The notes: generated by a model not told the origin, from the sequence alone. A stretch of 64,000 nucleotides of DNA from Pseudomonas putida (GCF_004357765.1 NZ_SMTE01000003.1:186001-250000), one strand, 5' to 3'; positions 41,321-51,320 are shown, counted from the stretch's first letter. Numbers and translations: made by a program.

Positions 41321-42368
41321 GGGGTCATTTCGCTGGGGATGGATCCCCACTATGCCCCGTCATGCCAGCCAGTCAAGGCTGAGCAGGAGGCGCCCCTGCT
41401 GGCTGGCCGGCGAACGGTGGATAAGTCCCGCGCCCTCGTTACCCAGCCATTTCTCGCCCTTGAGCAGTGCCACATCACCGGTGCGCAAGCGCTGAATTTT
41501 ATCCACAGGCGCGGGCGCTAGGTGCAGGCCGGACCGCTCTACCACGCCTTCTTCCAGCCAATCGCTGCCAGGGCCGACATAGGTCGTCAGCAATCGCACA
41601 GGAACGTTATCCACATGAAAGCGCGGGCACATGGCGCTGTGCAAAACTCGCAGGCGTAAGCCCACCCGCCGCGCACCCAGCAGACAGGTGTAGGCCGACA
41701 GCAGCCAGGTCACGTCAGCGACGAACGCCTCGTATCCTTGTAAATCCGCGGCTTCGCGCAGTAAACCAACGAGTTGCGGAGGTTCGTTCTCGTTCACCTC
41801 CACCACCCGTTGATCGGCCAGAGGCTGCCCGAGGCTGATGACCAAGGCCGCGAAATCCTCCAACTGCGCGGGCAGGCGTCGCTGCCACACGGCCAAATTG
41901 ACGCCATCCTGGAAGATTTCCGCCAGCACCTTAGGAGATTCGCCCTGCACTTGGCAGATATCCACAGCGCGATGGGCCAGACTCATGCTGCCTCCTCGGC
42001 CAGCCATGGACCGAAGGGGTCTTCCAGGCGCAGCCAGGCCATCGGGCCAAGCGCCATCTCTTCATCGCTCAACAGGCAGGCATCCAGCTCTGTGGATAAC
42101 CGTGCGAAATCGATGTTCTGGCCGATGAACACCAGTTCCTGGCGGCAATCGCCGGTTTCGGCGCTCCAGTGCTTGAGAATCTCGGCAGTGCCTTGCTCAT
42201 CCTGGGGCCAGTGTTCACGCGGTACGAAACGCCACCAGCGACCGGCCAGACCGTGACGCATCATGCCACCGGCCTGGGACCAGCTCCCGGCCTCCTGGAA
42301 CTTGCTGGCCAGCCAGAAAAAACCCTTGGAGCGCAGCAGGCGACCATTGCTCCAGTCCTTGTGGATAA
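40507..42368. other. Cluster of five perfect DnaA boxes across the COG0523/DUF1826 genes
   Basis: TTATCCACA or its complement occurs without mismatch at 40507-40515, 41500-41508, 41607-41615, 42091-42099 and 42360-42368. Single-mismatch copies lie at 40733, 40833, 41414 and 41958. A further perfect copy is at 45241-45249. All but the last lie in coding sequence. By chance fewer than one copy is expected in the whole 64-kb window at this GC content. Confidence 0.6.
41360..41986 (-). CDS. DUF1826 domain protein
   Basis: A 208-residue cytoplasmic protein with the DUF1826 blocks: [18 protein letters not shown] and a later His-Arg-Ser-Pro. The His-x-Asp plus distant His pattern hints at a metal-dependent dioxygenase-like fold, but this is inference only. 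GAGGAGG lies ideally before the ATG at 41986, which overlaps the zigA-like stop by four bases (ATGA). DUF1826 genes often accompany Zur-controlled COG0523 genes, as here. Confidence 0.88.
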   Translation of the reverse strand: MSLAHRAVDICQVQGESPKVLAEIFQDGVNLAVWQRRLPAQLEDFAALVISLGQPLADQRVVEVNENEPPQLVGLLREAADLQGYEAFVADVTWLLSAYTCLLGARRVGLRLRVLHSAMCPRFHVDNVPVRLLTTYVGPGSDWLEEGVVERSGLHLAPAPVDKIQRLRTGDVALLKGEKWLGNEGAGLIHRSPASQQGRLLLSLDWLA

Positions 42369-43191
42369 AATCGAAGAAGCGCTGCGGATGCAAAGGACGT
42401 CGAGCTACCCAGGTGCTCGCCGCAATCCCGTACTCTTCGGTTTCCGGTACATGCTCGCCGCGCATCTCGCGCAGCCAGCCCGGCGATTGCGCGGCTTGGT
42501 CGAAGTCGAACAGGCCAGTATCGAGGATCCGCGCCAGCGGCACCTGGCCCATCACCATCGGCACGATCTGCGCCCGGGCGTTGAGGCTGCGCAAGATGGC
42601 TATGAGCTCTTCGCGCTCATGCTGTCCGATCAGGTCGATCTTGCTCAGCAACAGCACATCGGCGAACTCTACTTGCTCGATGAGCAGGTCGCTGATCGAG
42701 CGCTCGTCGTCCTCACCCAGGGTTTCTCCTCGGCTGGCCAAAGCATCGGCAGCCTGGTAATCGCGCAGGAAGTTAAGGCCGTCGACGACGGTGACCATGG
42801 TGTCGAGGCGCGCCATGTCGGAGAGACTGCGCCCTTGTTCGTCGCGGAAGGTGAAGGTTTCGGCCACCGGCAGTGGCTCGGAGATGCCCGTGGACTCAAT
42901 CAGCAGGTAATCGAACCGCCCTTCGCGCGCCAGGCGCGCCACCTCTTCGAGCAGGTCTTCTCGCAGGGTGCAGCAGATGCAACCGTTGCTCATCTCCACC
43001 AGCTTTTCTTCGGCACGGTTCAAGGTGACGTCGCGCTGCACCTCGCTGGCGTCGATGTTGATTTCACTCATGTCGTTGACGATCACGGCGACCCGCAGGT
43101 CTTCACGGTTACGCAGGACATGGTTGAGCAAGGTGCTTTTGCCGGCTCCCAGGAAGCCGGACAAGACGGTGACAGGAAGGCGATTGGACAT
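41983..43191 (-). CDS. zigA: Zinc metallochaperone GTPase, ZigA-like (COG0523)
   Basis: A 402-residue G3E GTPase: Walker A Gly-Phe-Leu-Gly-Ala-Gly-Lys-Ser-Thr (12-20), metal-binding Gly-Cys71-Ile-Cys73-Cys74, Glu-Ser-Thr-Gly-Ile-Ser-Glu-Pro, and Ser-Lys-Ile-Asp-Leu. The C-terminal CobW_C domain with Leu-His-Pro-Gln-Arg-Phe is complete. Such proteins deliver zinc to client enzymes under zinc limitation. The ATG at 43191 with GAGG upstream is used; 72 codons of open frame before it include the divergent promoter. A Zur-like palindrome lies 49 bases upstream. The symbol is a family-level assignment. Confidence 0.9.
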   Translation of the reverse strand: MSNRLPVTVLSGFLGAGKSTLLNHVLRNREDLRVAVIVNDMSEINIDASEVQRDVTLNRAEEKLVEMSNGCICCTLREDLLEEVARLAREGRFDYLLIESTGISEPLPVAETFTFRDEQGRSLSDMARLDTMVTVVDGLNFLRDYQAADALASRGETLGEDDERSISDLLIEQVEFADVLLLSKIDLIGQHEREELIAILRSLNARAQIVPMVMGQVPLARILDTGLFDFDQAAQSPGWLREMRGEHVPETEEYGIAASTWVARRPLHPQRFFDFIHKDWSNGRLLRSKGFFWLASKFQEAGSWSQAGGMMRHGLAGRWWRFVPREHWPQDEQGTAEILKHWSAETGDCRQELVFIGQNIDFARLSTELDACLLSDEEMALGPMAWLRLEDPFGPWLAEEAA

Positions 43192-43239
43192 GGACAAGAC
43201 CTCGTCAGGCAGACGCATTCGAAACGATGCATTGCACAA

Positions 43240-43254
43240 TGTTATAAAGTAACA
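43240..43254. promoter_or_regulatory. Zur-like operator in the divergent zigA/folE2 promoter
   Basis: TGTTATAAAGTAACA has arms TGTTA and TAACA in perfect inverted arrangement, close to the gammaproteobacterial Zur box built on GTTATA-TATAAC. It lies 49 bases from the zigA-like start and 45 bases from the small secreted-protein gene, so Zur could silence both units when zinc is plentiful. Confidence 0.75.
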
Positions 43255-43298
43255 ATACAATTTCGCCAAGCCACTTTCGTCGCCAGTGTCATTCGCCC

Positions 43299-43685
43299 AT
43301 GAAAACCAAACTGCCCATCGCCCTGTTGGTGCTGATGCTCGGGTGCCCTTTACAGGCACTGGCAATCGCGCCTGCAAACGGTCTGGCGCTATGCACCCGA
43401 AGCGCAACGCTGCTGGCGTGTCAGGGCGCTAATGGCAGCTATTACAGCGTGCGCACCGAAGGCAGCCACTTTTACCTGCGGGGTTTCGACAGCGAGACAC
43501 GCCGGCTGTGGTCGCAGACCAACATCCGCTACGGCACGTTCACGTTGTTCACGGGGCTATCCAGCGATGGCGAAGCCTGGTTCGGATACAGCCGGCGCAT
43601 TGGCTGGACCACGCTGAATCGGGTGTCCAGTTCCAGTGGCCAACGCTTCAATTTGCACTGCAGCCTGGTTGGCGGATGCCGCTGA
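43299..43685 (+). CDS. Small secreted protein of unknown function
   Basis: A 128-residue protein with a clear signal peptide (Leu-Leu-Val-Leu-Met-Leu-Gly-Cys, cleavage after Ala-Leu-Ala). The mature part has four Cys (about 32, 41, 121 and 127) likely to form disulfides and many Ser, Gly, Tyr and Trp, suggesting a small beta-rich domain. A Cys near the signal peptide end could mean a lipoprotein, but the spacing is not a good lipobox. I recognise no family. It shares a likely Zur-controlled promoter with zigA and precedes folE2, so a role in zinc starvation is inferred. Confidence 0.75.
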   Translation: MKTKLPIALLVLMLGCPLQALAIAPANGLALCTRSATLLACQGANGSYYSVRTEGSHFYLRGFDSETRRLWSQTNIRYGTFTLFTGLSSDGEAWFGYSRRIGWTTLNRVSSSSGQRFNLHCSLVGGCR

Positions 43686-43707
43686 CCCTTCACTCCCGGT
43701 ACTTCAG

Positions 43708-44595
43708 ATGACCAGTCTCACGCTTCCCGACGTCGCCATCCAATCACGCGATCACGCCACTCCTCTGGCATGGGTCGGCATGTGCGGTATCACGTTGCCG
43801 ATCCAGGTTGAAGGACGCAGCGTTCTGGCCAAAGCCGACGCTGGCGTCAGCTTGGTGGACGGCACTTCGCGAGGCATTCACATGTCGCGGCTGTACCTTG
43901 CCCTTGAATACCTGGAGCAACAGACGCTGACGCCCTTGAGCCTTCGTCAGTTGTTGGCGGAATTCGTTGCCAGTCATGACGACCTCTCCGATGCCGCCTA
44001 TGTGCGCTTGACGTTCGAGTTGCCACTGAAACGACCTGCACTCATCAGCCCACTGGCAGGCTGGAAGAGCTACGCGATAGCGGTCGATGCAAGGATAGAA
44101 AATGAAATGTTCCACGTGGAACTATCGGTGGACGTCTCTTACTCATCGACCTGTCCCTGCTCAGCGGCGCTCGCCCGACAACTGATCCAGCAACAATTCC
44201 AAACCGACTTCGCAGGGGAGCAACCAGACCACGAACGGGTGATGGCTTGGCTGGGTAGCAGCCAAGGCATCGTAGCGACCCCTCATAGCCAGCGCAGTCT
44301 GGCCCGGATCCAGGTACGGCTGCGCAACCATCAGGCCTCACTACCGCTGACCGAGTTGATCGATCAGGTCGAAGCCAGCCTGGGCACCGCCGTGCAGACC
44401 GCAGTGAAGCGCGCCGACGAGCAAGCTTTCGCCTTGGCCAACGGACAGAACTTGATGTTCTGCGAGGATGCGGCGCGACGAATACATGACACCTTGCGCC
44501 AGCAAGCCTGGGCGACCGCATTCACCGTGCGCGTGGAACACGCAGAGAGCCTGCATGCCCACGACGCAGTAGCGGTCAGCCGCTGGCAGTGGTGA
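43708..44595 (+). CDS. folE2: GTP cyclohydrolase FolE2 (type IB)
   Basis: A 295-residue type IB GTP cyclohydrolase making dihydroneopterin triphosphate for folate synthesis. Ser-Thr-Cys149-Pro-Cys151-Ser carries the metal-binding and active-site cysteine, followed by the conserved acidic and His residues (His-Ala-His-Asp near the C-terminus). FolE2 works with metals other than zinc and replaces FolE during zinc starvation, matching the Zur-like site upstream. The ATG at 43708 is the family start; the open frame before it overlaps the end of the secreted-protein gene. Confidence 0.94.
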   Translation: MTSLTLPDVAIQSRDHATPLAWVGMCGITLPIQVEGRSVLAKADAGVSLVDGTSRGIHMSRLYLALEYLEQQTLTPLSLRQLLAEFVASHDDLSDAAYVRLTFELPLKRPALISPLAGWKSYAIAVDARIENEMFHVELSVDVSYSSTCPCSAALARQLIQQQFQTDFAGEQPDHERVMAWLGSSQGIVATPHSQRSLARIQVRLRNHQASLPLTELIDQVEASLGTAVQTAVKRADEQAFALANGQNLMFCEDAARRIHDTLRQQAWATAFTVRVEHAESLHAHDAVAVSRWQW

Positions 44596-44601
44596 GATCA
44601 A

Positions 44602-45141
44602 TCAGGTCCGTGGCTTGACCGTGCCACAGTCGTTGCCCAACCAAACGGCCCGGGTGTTCATGCTGCCTTGTTGCTGGACGCCCGAGGCATTGAAGGTGCC
44701 GCTCACCTGAGTGGTGAACTCCTTGTCGCTGAGGAAGGTCGCTTGCCCAGTACCCTGCGCCTTGGGGCAGCTGAACTGAAACTTCCAGACATTGCCGGTG
44801 CGGTCGGTGATTTTCTGGGTGCAACCAGATTGCGGATCCTGTAGGGGAATATCGTTGGTAGCGACCTGCTCAGGGGTCAGGCAAGAGCGCACGCCTTTGC
44901 CGCCAATGCTGACCCCCTGCTTGGCCAGTGTGCCCTCCAACATTGCGCGCTGCTCGGGCGGCAGATTCTTCAACTGGCCCAGCATGAATTCCATGTCCGG
45001 TAGTGGTTTTCCGTCGACCTGCATGTTGCTGGTGGTCAGTTCCCACAAGCCAGGTTGCAGCATCTGCGCTTGCACCAATGGGCTGCCAAGGCCCAGGGCC
45101 GAGGCCAACAGTGACGCCAACAGTGGCAGACGATTCTTCAT
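44602..45141 (-). CDS. DUF3617 domain protein, exported
   Basis: A 179-residue protein with a signal peptide (Leu-Leu-Ala-Ser-Leu-Leu-Ala-Ser-Ala-Leu, cleavage near Val-Gln-Ala-Gln) and the DUF3617 hallmark Leu-Gln-Pro-Gly-Leu-Trp-Glu-Leu-Thr just after it. Four Cys in the mature part (about 87, 106, 124 and 172) may pair as disulfides. Its function is unknown. It is convergent with folE2, with six bases between the stops, and divergent from the cardiolipin synthase gene. Confidence 0.88.
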   Translation of the reverse strand: MKNRLPLLASLLASALGLGSPLVQAQMLQPGLWELTTSNMQVDGKPLPDMEFMLGQLKNLPPEQRAMLEGTLAKQGVSIGGKGVRSCLTPEQVATNDIPLQDPQSGCTQKITDRTGNVWKFQFSCPKAQGTGQATFLSDKEFTTQVSGTFNASGVQQQGSMNTRAVWLGNDCGTVKPRT

Positions 45142-45273
45142 GGATGAACGCTCCTCGAAATGAACCGGCCAGCCGGCCGGGCTGAGTCTTAGACGCCAAT
45201 ACTGCAGGTGGGTTGCAAGCCTCGAGTGGAACGTGTTCTGTTATCCACAGTGTATTCGCCAGGCAGGATGCGT

Positions 45274-46713
45274 ATGGATTATCACAGCCCGTATTTCTTC
45301 GGTTACGTACTCGGCCTGATTCACCTACTGGGTATCGCCGCTGCCCTGCACGCGTTATTCACCGTGCGCACCGCTCAAGGTGCCATCGCTTGGGCGATGT
45401 CATTGTTCTTCATACCGTACTTCACTCTCGTTCCCTACCTGGTCTTCGGTGCCCGTTCGTTCTATGCCTACATCCAGGCGCGACGTCAGGCCAACCAGGA
45501 GATGCACGTGGCCATGGCCAACCTCAACTGGCGGCCCTGGGTCGAAGAGGCACTGACCGCCCGCGAATCCGCCAGCTATGCCGCCCTTCGCGCAATGCCC
45601 AAACTAGGACGGATGCCGTGCCTGGCCAACAACCAGGTCAAGCTGCTGATCAACGGCGAGGCGACTTTCGACGCCATTTTCAGCGCTATCGCCGATGCCC
45701 GCGAAGTGGTGCTGGTGCAGTTCTTCATCATCCATGACGACGCCCTGGGACAATCGCTGCAGCAGTTACTGCTACGCAAGGCAGCCGAGGGCGTAAAGGT
45801 GTACGTGCTGTATGACCGGGTCGGCAGTCATGCCTTGCCGGCGCGTTACAGCCAACAGCTGCGTGAAGGTGGCGTGCAGATCCATGCGTTCGCCACCCGC
45901 CGTGGCTGGTTCAACCGCTTCCAGGTCAACTTCCGTAACCACCGCAAGATCGTCGTGGTCGATGGCATGGTCGGCTTCCTGGGAGGGCTGAACGTCGGCG
46001 ACGAGTACCTGGGCGGTAATCCACGGCTGTCGCCCTGGCGCGATACCCATGTCGAGATCAGCGGCCCGGTACTGGCCTGCCTGCAGGAGTCCTTTGCCGA
46101 AGACTGGTACTGGGCGGCCCGGGAGTTGCCACCGCTGATCCTGCCCGATAGCTACCCGGATGACGGCGTGCTCTGCCAGGCGCTCGCCAGCGGGCCGGCC
46201 GACCCACAGGAGACCTGCTCGCTGTTCTTCCTCGAAGCGATCCACTCCGCCACTCAGAGGGTATGGATCACCAGCCCCTATTTCATTCCCGATGAGGCCG
46301 TTTTCGCTGCCCTGCGCCTGGCAGTGCTGCGCGGGGTCGATGTACGGGTGCTGATACCGGCCAGGCCGGACCACAAGATCGTCTATGCGGCATCCAGCCT
46401 GTTCGCCTTCGAAGCCGTGCGCGCAGGCGTGCGCATGTTCCGCTATCAGCCGGGCTTCATGCACCAGAAGGTAGTACTGGTGGATGACGAGGTGAGCGCG
46501 ATCGGCAGTGCCAATCTGGACAACCGTTCATTCCGGCTCAATTTCGAGATGACTTTGCTCACCGTGGACCGAGCGTTCGCCGATCAGGTGGAGGCCATGC
46601 TGCTCGAGGATTTCGATCAGGCTCGGGAAATCACCGCCGAGGACAGCCAGGATACCCACCGCATCCAGCAACTGGGCATGCGCATTGCCCGATTGATTTC
46701 ACCCATCCTGTAA
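45274..46713 (+). CDS. cls: Cardiolipin synthase
   Basis: A 479-residue phospholipase-D-type enzyme that joins two phosphatidylglycerol molecules into cardiolipin at the inner membrane. Two membrane segments lie at about 8-30 and 38-60. Both HKD motifs are present: Asn-His223-Arg-Lys225 and Met-His397-Gln-Lys399 with the following Asp. The ATG at 45274 has AGGA six bases upstream; two codons earlier another ATG overlaps this site. A perfect DnaA box (45241-45249) lies in its leader. Confidence 0.95.
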   Translation: MDYHSPYFFGYVLGLIHLLGIAAALHALFTVRTAQGAIAWAMSLFFIPYFTLVPYLVFGARSFYAYIQARRQANQEMHVAMANLNWRPWVEEALTARESASYAALRAMPKLGRMPCLANNQVKLLINGEATFDAIFSAIADAREVVLVQFFIIHDDALGQSLQQLLLRKAAEGVKVYVLYDRVGSHALPARYSQQLREGGVQIHAFATRRGWFNRFQVNFRNHRKIVVVDGMVGFLGGLNVGDEYLGGNPRLSPWRDTHVEISGPVLACLQESFAEDWYWAARELPPLILPDSYPDDGVLCQALASGPADPQETCSLFFLEAIHSATQRVWITSPYFIPDEAVFAALRLAVLRGVDVRVLIPARPDHKIVYAASSLFAFEAVRAGVRMFRYQPGFMHQKVVLVDDEVSAIGSANLDNRSFRLNFEMTLLTVDRAFADQVEAMLLEDFDQAREITAEDSQDTHRIQQLGMRIARLISPIL

Positions 46714-46717
46714 ATAA

Positions 46718-46744
46718 GAAGGGGCTGCACTGCAGCCCCTTTCA
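46718..46744. terminator. Bidirectional intrinsic terminator between cls and cfa
   Basis: AGGGGCTGCA and TGCAGCCCCT form a ten-base inverted repeat with a one-base centre, flanked by AAGAA on one side and TTTCATT on the other. It fills the 32-base gap between the convergent genes and can terminate both. Confidence 0.85.
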
Positions 46745-46745
46745 T

Positions 46746-47930
46746 TCACCGGTACAGGTCTTCGCGCGTCCAGGGCAAGTCATGGTGCCCGTCTGCAAAG
46801 GGTTTGACCGCGAGGATCTGGTGCAGGTTGATCCATCCCTTTTCGAAGGCATAAGCACAGCCGGCCAGGTACAGGCGCCAGATCCGCAAGGTCTTCTCAG
46901 GCACCAGCGCCGCAGCGCGGTGAAGTTGGTTCTCGAGGTTCTCGCTCCAGTGGTGCAGGGTCTTGGCGTAGTGCAGGCGCAGACTTTCCACGTCTACCAC
47001 CTCGAGCCCGGCTTCACAGATGCTGGCGCTGATCATGGACAAATGCGGCAGCTCGCCATGGGGGAACACATAGCGGTCGATGAAGTCACCGGCGCCCCGG
47101 CCGACCGGCCGACCATCGACATGCTTGGCCGTGATGCCATGGTTCATGACCAAGCCACCTTCGCGCACGGCACCGAACAGCTTTTGACAATACAGCGCCA
47201 GGTTGGCGTGGCCAACGTGCTCGAACATGCCGACGCTGACCACCTTGTCGAAGCGGCCATCCTGCGGCAGGTCACGGTAGTCGAGGATCTGCAGATCGAC
47301 CTTGTCGGCCAGCCCTTCGGCCTGCACGCGCTGGCGGCCGAGCTTGAGTTGCTCTTTGCTCAGGGTGATGCCGAACACCTTGGCGCCATACTCACGCGCT
47401 GCGAAGCGGGACAAGCCGCCCCAGCCGCAGCCGACATCCAGCAAGTAGTCACCGGCCTGCAGCCGAAGCTTGCGGCAGAGATGGTCGAATTTATCTTGCT
47501 GGGCTTGGTCCAGGGTATTGTCCGGCTCTCGGAAATAGGCGCAGGAATAGGCCATGTCCTGATCGAGCCAGAGTTGGTAGAACTCATTGGACACATCGTA
47601 ATGGTACGAGATGGCTTCGGCGTCGGTGTCCTTGTCGTGGGCCATGCGCGTCGGTACAGCATCCTCCTCATCGGTCAGCAGGGCTTCGCTGAGCTCATCG
47701 CACACTCGAATGGCTTCACCTATGTCACCTTCCAGCTCGATCTTGCCTTCGACGAAGGCGGTACCGAGTTCGTCCATGCTGGGATGGGTCAGCTGGGAGA
47801 TCAGCTGAGGCTCCTTGATCAGGATGGTCACCTGCGGGCTCGGCCCCAGGTCGAAATGGTTACCGTCCCACAGTTTGAGGCGCAGCGGCAGATGCAGGCT
47901 CTGCAACGCAGGTGGAAGTTGCGCAAGCAT
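46746..47930 (-). CDS. cfa: Cyclopropane-fatty-acyl-phospholipid synthase family protein
   Basis: A 394-residue SAM-dependent enzyme adding a methylene bridge to unsaturated acyl chains of membrane lipids. The SAM loop Leu-Asp-Val-Gly-Cys-Gly-Trp-Gly-Gly is near the centre, followed by Gly-Met-Phe-Glu-His-Val-Gly and Tyr-Val-Phe-Pro-His-Gly-Glu-Leu-Pro typical of CFA synthases. The ATG at 47930 has GGAGGG upstream; a ten-codon extension is rejected. Pseudomonads carry two cfa genes; the neighbouring cls fits the stationary-phase envelope context. Confidence 0.93.
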   Translation of the reverse strand: MLAQLPPALQSLHLPLRLKLWDGNHFDLGPSPQVTILIKEPQLISQLTHPSMDELGTAFVEGKIELEGDIGEAIRVCDELSEALLTDEEDAVPTRMAHDKDTDAEAISYHYDVSNEFYQLWLDQDMAYSCAYFREPDNTLDQAQQDKFDHLCRKLRLQAGDYLLDVGCGWGGLSRFAAREYGAKVFGITLSKEQLKLGRQRVQAEGLADKVDLQILDYRDLPQDGRFDKVVSVGMFEHVGHANLALYCQKLFGAVREGGLVMNHGITAKHVDGRPVGRGAGDFIDRYVFPHGELPHLSMISASICEAGLEVVDVESLRLHYAKTLHHWSENLENQLHRAAALVPEKTLRIWRLYLAGCAYAFEKGWINLHQILAVKPFADGHHDLPWTREDLYR

Positions 47931-48137
47931 GAATGACCCTCCTTTCCATTTACGGGGCACGACGCACTACATTTCGAACACCACCGAAATAGGGTAGTTC
48001 ATTCGTGCGGACTTTCCTGCGGACCAGACCTTGGTCTAGAGCGGTCGACGGATGATGGGGTCTTTCACTGCTGGCTACACCGGTGATTTATCCCTACCAT
48101 TCGTGCGCGCCTTCGATCAATCCAGCGGAGCCCTTGG

Positions 48138-49046
48138 GTGAGCATCAATTTCGACCTGAACGACCTCAAAGCCTTCCGCGCCGTGGTCGAGCAAGGCAGC
48201 TTCCGCCGCGCTGCCGACACCATTCGCATTACCCAGTCGGCTCTGAGCCGGCGCATTGAGAAGCTCGAATCGGCATTGGGGGTCAAACTGCTGGAGCGCA
48301 CCACGCGCAAGGTCTCGCTGACCAACGTCGGACGCGCCTTCCTCCCCCAGGTCGAACGCCTGCTGGATGATCTGGACCTGGCGCTGCTCAGTGTCGGTGA
48401 CGGCGGCGCGCTGCGCACCGGCACCCTGACCATCGCCTGCGTCCCCTCGGCGGCCTACTACTTCATGCCCAACGCCATCCGCGCCTTTCACCGACAGTAC
48501 CCGAAAGTGCGCATCAATCTGATCGATGCCTCGGCCAACGAGGTCAGTGCCGCGGTGGCTTCGGGCGAAGCGGATTTCGGCCTCAGTTTCACCGGCAACC
48601 TCGCCCCTGAAATCGAATTCAGCACCTTGCTCGAGGAGCACTACGTCATCGCCTGCCGCCAGGATCATCCGCTGGCACAACGTGAGTCGGTGAGCTGGAC
48701 CGAGGCCTACCAGCATGACTACATCACGCTGGGCAAATCGTCTGGCAACCGTCTGGTGCTGGATCGCGCCCTCGCCGGGATGCAAGTGGCCCGGGAAAGC
48801 GTGTGCGAAGCCCGGCATGTGACCACTTTGCTGGGCTTGATCGAAGCGGGGGTGGGCATTGCTGCAGTCCCGTCGATCGCTCTGCCCCTATCGCCACACC
48901 CTGTGCTCGCCAGCGTTGCACTGGTCGAGCCGGAGGTTATCCGCAAGATGGGTCTGATAAAACGCCGCGGGCGTACGCTGACGCCCGCGGCACTTGAGAT
49001 GGTGCGCCTGATCCGTGAACTGCCGGGTGTTCTACCGGGCGACTGA
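48138..49046 (+). CDS. LysR-type transcriptional regulator
   Basis: A 302-residue LysR protein: helix-turn-helix about 3-64 (Phe-Arg-Arg-Ala-Ala-Asp-Thr-Ile-Arg-Ile-Thr-Gln-Ser-Ala-Leu-Ser-Arg-Arg-Ile), effector domain about 92-295. The start is GTG at 48138 with GGAG upstream. Its last 15 bases overlap the end of the convergent binding-protein gene. It faces the MHS carrier unit and may control it, or the divergent cfa; nothing in the sequence decides. Confidence 0.9.
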   Translation: MSINFDLNDLKAFRAVVEQGSFRRAADTIRITQSALSRRIEKLESALGVKLLERTTRKVSLTNVGRAFLPQVERLLDDLDLALLSVGDGGALRTGTLTIACVPSAAYYFMPNAIRAFHRQYPKVRINLIDASANEVSAAVASGEADFGLSFTGNLAPEIEFSTLLEEHYVIACRQDHPLAQRESVSWTEAYQHDYITLGKSSGNRLVLDRALAGMQVARESVCEARHVTTLLGLIEAGVGIAAVPSIALPLSPHPVLASVALVEPEVIRKMGLIKRRGRTLTPAALEMVRLIRELPGVLPGD

Positions 49047-49802
49047 GTCCAGGCCGGTGGCACGCACGGTCGGCTGTACCGCGGGCGAGGCCAGATAGTC
49101 GAGCAGGTGTCGCGCTTGCGCCGGATGTTCGGCCGTCTTGGGAATACCCGCCGCGAAGCGGGTCACCGACTGCAGGCTCTCCGGTATTTTGCCCACATAG
49201 GTCACCCCGGCCACCGGCAACAGTTCGGCCACCTGCTGGAAGCCGATCTGGTAGGTGCCTTTGGCGACTTGCGAGGCAACCGGAATGCGCTCGACCATGG
49301 TGCTCTTGCCCGCGAGCTGGTCGGCGATACCCAGCTTCTTGAACAGCTGTTTCTCGACGTACACACCGCTGGCACTGTCCGAATAGGCCACCGACTTGGC
49401 CGCCAACAAGGTCTGCTTCAACTCGTCGGGGGTGCCGATGGCGGGCTTGGGCTGCCCTGCCTTAACCACCATGCCGATGCGCGAATCGGCCAGCTCCACA
49501 CGGGAAGCCGGGTCGACCTTGCCTTGGCGGATCAGCTCGTCCAGGGCATAGCCGACCATGATCACCACATCGGCGTGCTCGCCACGCGCCAGACGGTTGG
49601 GTATCGCCTCGGGAGCCTTGCCCATCGACGGCCCATACACGCTGACCAGCGTATCGCCGCTCTGCTCGGCGTAGCGCGGACCGAGCTGCTGGTAGGCGGC
49701 AGTGAAGCCGCCGGAAGTCATCACGGTCAATTCGGCAGCGTGGGCCAAGCCACAACCGGCAACCAGGCTGGCGGCCAGCAATCCTTTCATCGCGCGGATC
49801 AT
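49032..49802 (-). CDS. ModA-like periplasmic substrate-binding protein
   Basis: A 256-residue exported protein with a signal peptide ([10 protein letters not shown], cleavage after Ala-His-Ala) and a type II binding-protein fold like ModA: Leu-Thr-Val-Met-Thr-Ser-Gly-Gly-Phe near 22-30, Asp-Ser-Arg-Ile-Gly, Tyr-Ser-Asp-Ser-Ala-Ser-Gly-Val-Tyr. The oxyanion pocket residues of true ModA are not all recognisable, so an organic acid is a possible ligand. The ATG at 49802 overlaps the stop of the MHS carrier by four bases (ATGA), meaning translational coupling to a secondary transporter rather than to ABC subunits. Confidence 0.85.
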   Translation of the reverse strand: MIRAMKGLLAASLVAGCGLAHAAELTVMTSGGFTAAYQQLGPRYAEQSGDTLVSVYGPSMGKAPEAIPNRLARGEHADVVIMVGYALDELIRQGKVDPASRVELADSRIGMVVKAGQPKPAIGTPDELKQTLLAAKSVAYSDSASGVYVEKQLFKKLGIADQLAGKSTMVERIPVASQVAKGTYQIGFQQVAELLPVAGVTYVGKIPESLQSVTRFAAGIPKTAEHPAQARHLLDYLASPAVQPTVRATGLDSVAR

Positions 49803-51097
49803 GCGGCCACCACTGCGCGGTGGGCGAGTCGACGATACAGCATCCAGGTGGCGACGAACGCACAAAGCGCGGCAAACATCATCCAATAGGCTGGCGCAGC
49901 CTTGTCGCCTGTAGCGTGGATCATCCAGGTGGAAATGGCCGGGGTGAAACCGCCGAAAATCGCTGTGGCCAGGCTGTAGGCCAGCGAGAAGCCGGCAACC
50001 CGCACTTCCACTGGCATGATTTCGGTCAGCGCTGGAATCATGGCGCCGTTGTACAGCCCATACAGGAACGAGAACCATAGCAACACTTCGAGCATGTGGC
50101 CGAAGGTCGGCGCCTGGGCCAGGAACGACAGGGCCGGATAGGCACTGAGCAGGGTCAGCAGGGACATGGCGCTGAGCAGCGGCTTGCGGCCGAATCGATC
50201 GCTCAGGGCGCCGCCGATCGGCAGCCAGATGAAATTGGACACCCCCACCAGCAGGGTCACGATCAGAGCGTCGCTGGTGCTCAGTTGCAGAACGGTCTTA
50301 CCGAAGGTCGGCGCATACACAGTGATCATGTAGAACGCAGTGGTGGTCATGGCCACCATCAGCATGCCCAGCAACACCACGCTGGCATTGGCGAACAGGG
50401 TGGCCAGCACGGCCTTCATGCTCGGGCGGTGCTTGCGCGCGGTGAACTCTTCGGTTTCCTGCAGATTGCGACGCAGGATGAAAATCATCGGGATGATCAT
50501 GCAGCCGACGCCGAACGGCACGCGCCAGCCCCATGCGCCGATTTCGCTGGTCGACAGCCACTGATTGAGGCCAAAGCCCAAGCCGGCGGCGACGACGATC
50601 GCCACTTGCTGGCTAGCCGATTGCCAACTGGCGTAGAAGCCCTTGCGTCCAGGCGTGGCCATTTCTGCCAGATACACTGAGACGCCACCGAGCTCGGCAC
50701 CCGCCGAGAAGCCCTGCAGCAGGCGTCCTAGCAGCACCAGGACCGGCGCCCACAGGCCGATGCTGGCGTAGCTCGGCACCAGCACGATCAACAAGGTGCC
50801 GCTGGCCATGATTGCAAGCGTGACGATGAGCCCTTTGCGCCGGCCGACATCGTCGATGTAAGCACCCAGGATCACTGCACCGAGCGGACGCATGAGGAAG
50901 CCTGCGCCGAACACGGCAAAGGTCATCATCAAAGACGCGAATTCGTTGGAAGCGGGGAAGAACGCCGCGGCGATATAGGTGGCGTAGAAGCCGAACAGGA
51001 AGAAGTCGAATTGTTCGAGGAAATTCCCGGACGTGACCCGGAACACCATCCCGGCTTTTGAGGTGCCCTTGGGCGCCGGATGTGACGGCAGACTCAT
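49799..51097 (-). CDS. MFS transporter, MHS family (citrate/tricarballylate-like symporter)
   Basis: A 432-residue, 12-segment carrier. [13 protein letters not shown] in segment 1 and [12 protein letters not shown] in loop 2-3 are typical of CitA/TcuC-type tricarboxylate:H+ symporters. It should import citrate, tricarballylate or a similar polyacid. A ModA-like protein is coupled downstream and an OprD porin lies upstream in the same direction, so the three may form one uptake path from outer membrane to cytoplasm. Confidence 0.9.
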   Translation of the reverse strand: MSLPSHPAPKGTSKAGMVFRVTSGNFLEQFDFFLFGFYATYIAAAFFPASNEFASLMMTFAVFGAGFLMRPLGAVILGAYIDDVGRRKGLIVTLAIMASGTLLIVLVPSYASIGLWAPVLVLLGRLLQGFSAGAELGGVSVYLAEMATPGRKGFYASWQSASQQVAIVVAAGLGFGLNQWLSTSEIGAWGWRVPFGVGCMIIPMIFILRRNLQETEEFTARKHRPSMKAVLATLFANASVVLLGMLMVAMTTTAFYMITVYAPTFGKTVLQLSTSDALIVTLLVGVSNFIWLPIGGALSDRFGRKPLLSAMSLLTLLSAYPALSFLAQAPTFGHMLEVLLWFSFLYGLYNGAMIPALTEIMPVEVRVAGFSLAYSLATAIFGGFTPAISTWMIHATGDKAAPAYWMMFAALCAFVATWMLYRRLAHRAVVAA

Positions 51098-51242
51098 GGT
51101 GGATCTCCAGCTTTTTTTAAGATTTGTAAGAGCTTGTTGCTGGAATGATCGGCGAAACTGCGGCTGAGGATAATCGCTGAATTCTCATCGATTGATGCAA
51201 GAAAGCGATCAATGAATAGCGACTAGCGGGGAGGAACGACAC

Positions 51243-51275
51243 AGGCACTCTCCAGGGACGGGCTGGAGAGTGCCT
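51243..51275. terminator. Twelve-base hairpin downstream of the OprD porin gene
   Basis: AGGCACTCTCCA and TGGAGAGTGCCT form a perfect 12-base stem with a nine-base loop, 46 bases past the porin stop codon. No T-run follows on the minus strand, so it is at best a rho-assisted terminator or an mRNA 3' end. Confidence 0.6.
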
Positions 51276-51320
51276 TGTGCTCAAGGGGTTACGCACCCAC
51301 GAAAGCGGGTCGTACGGCGA

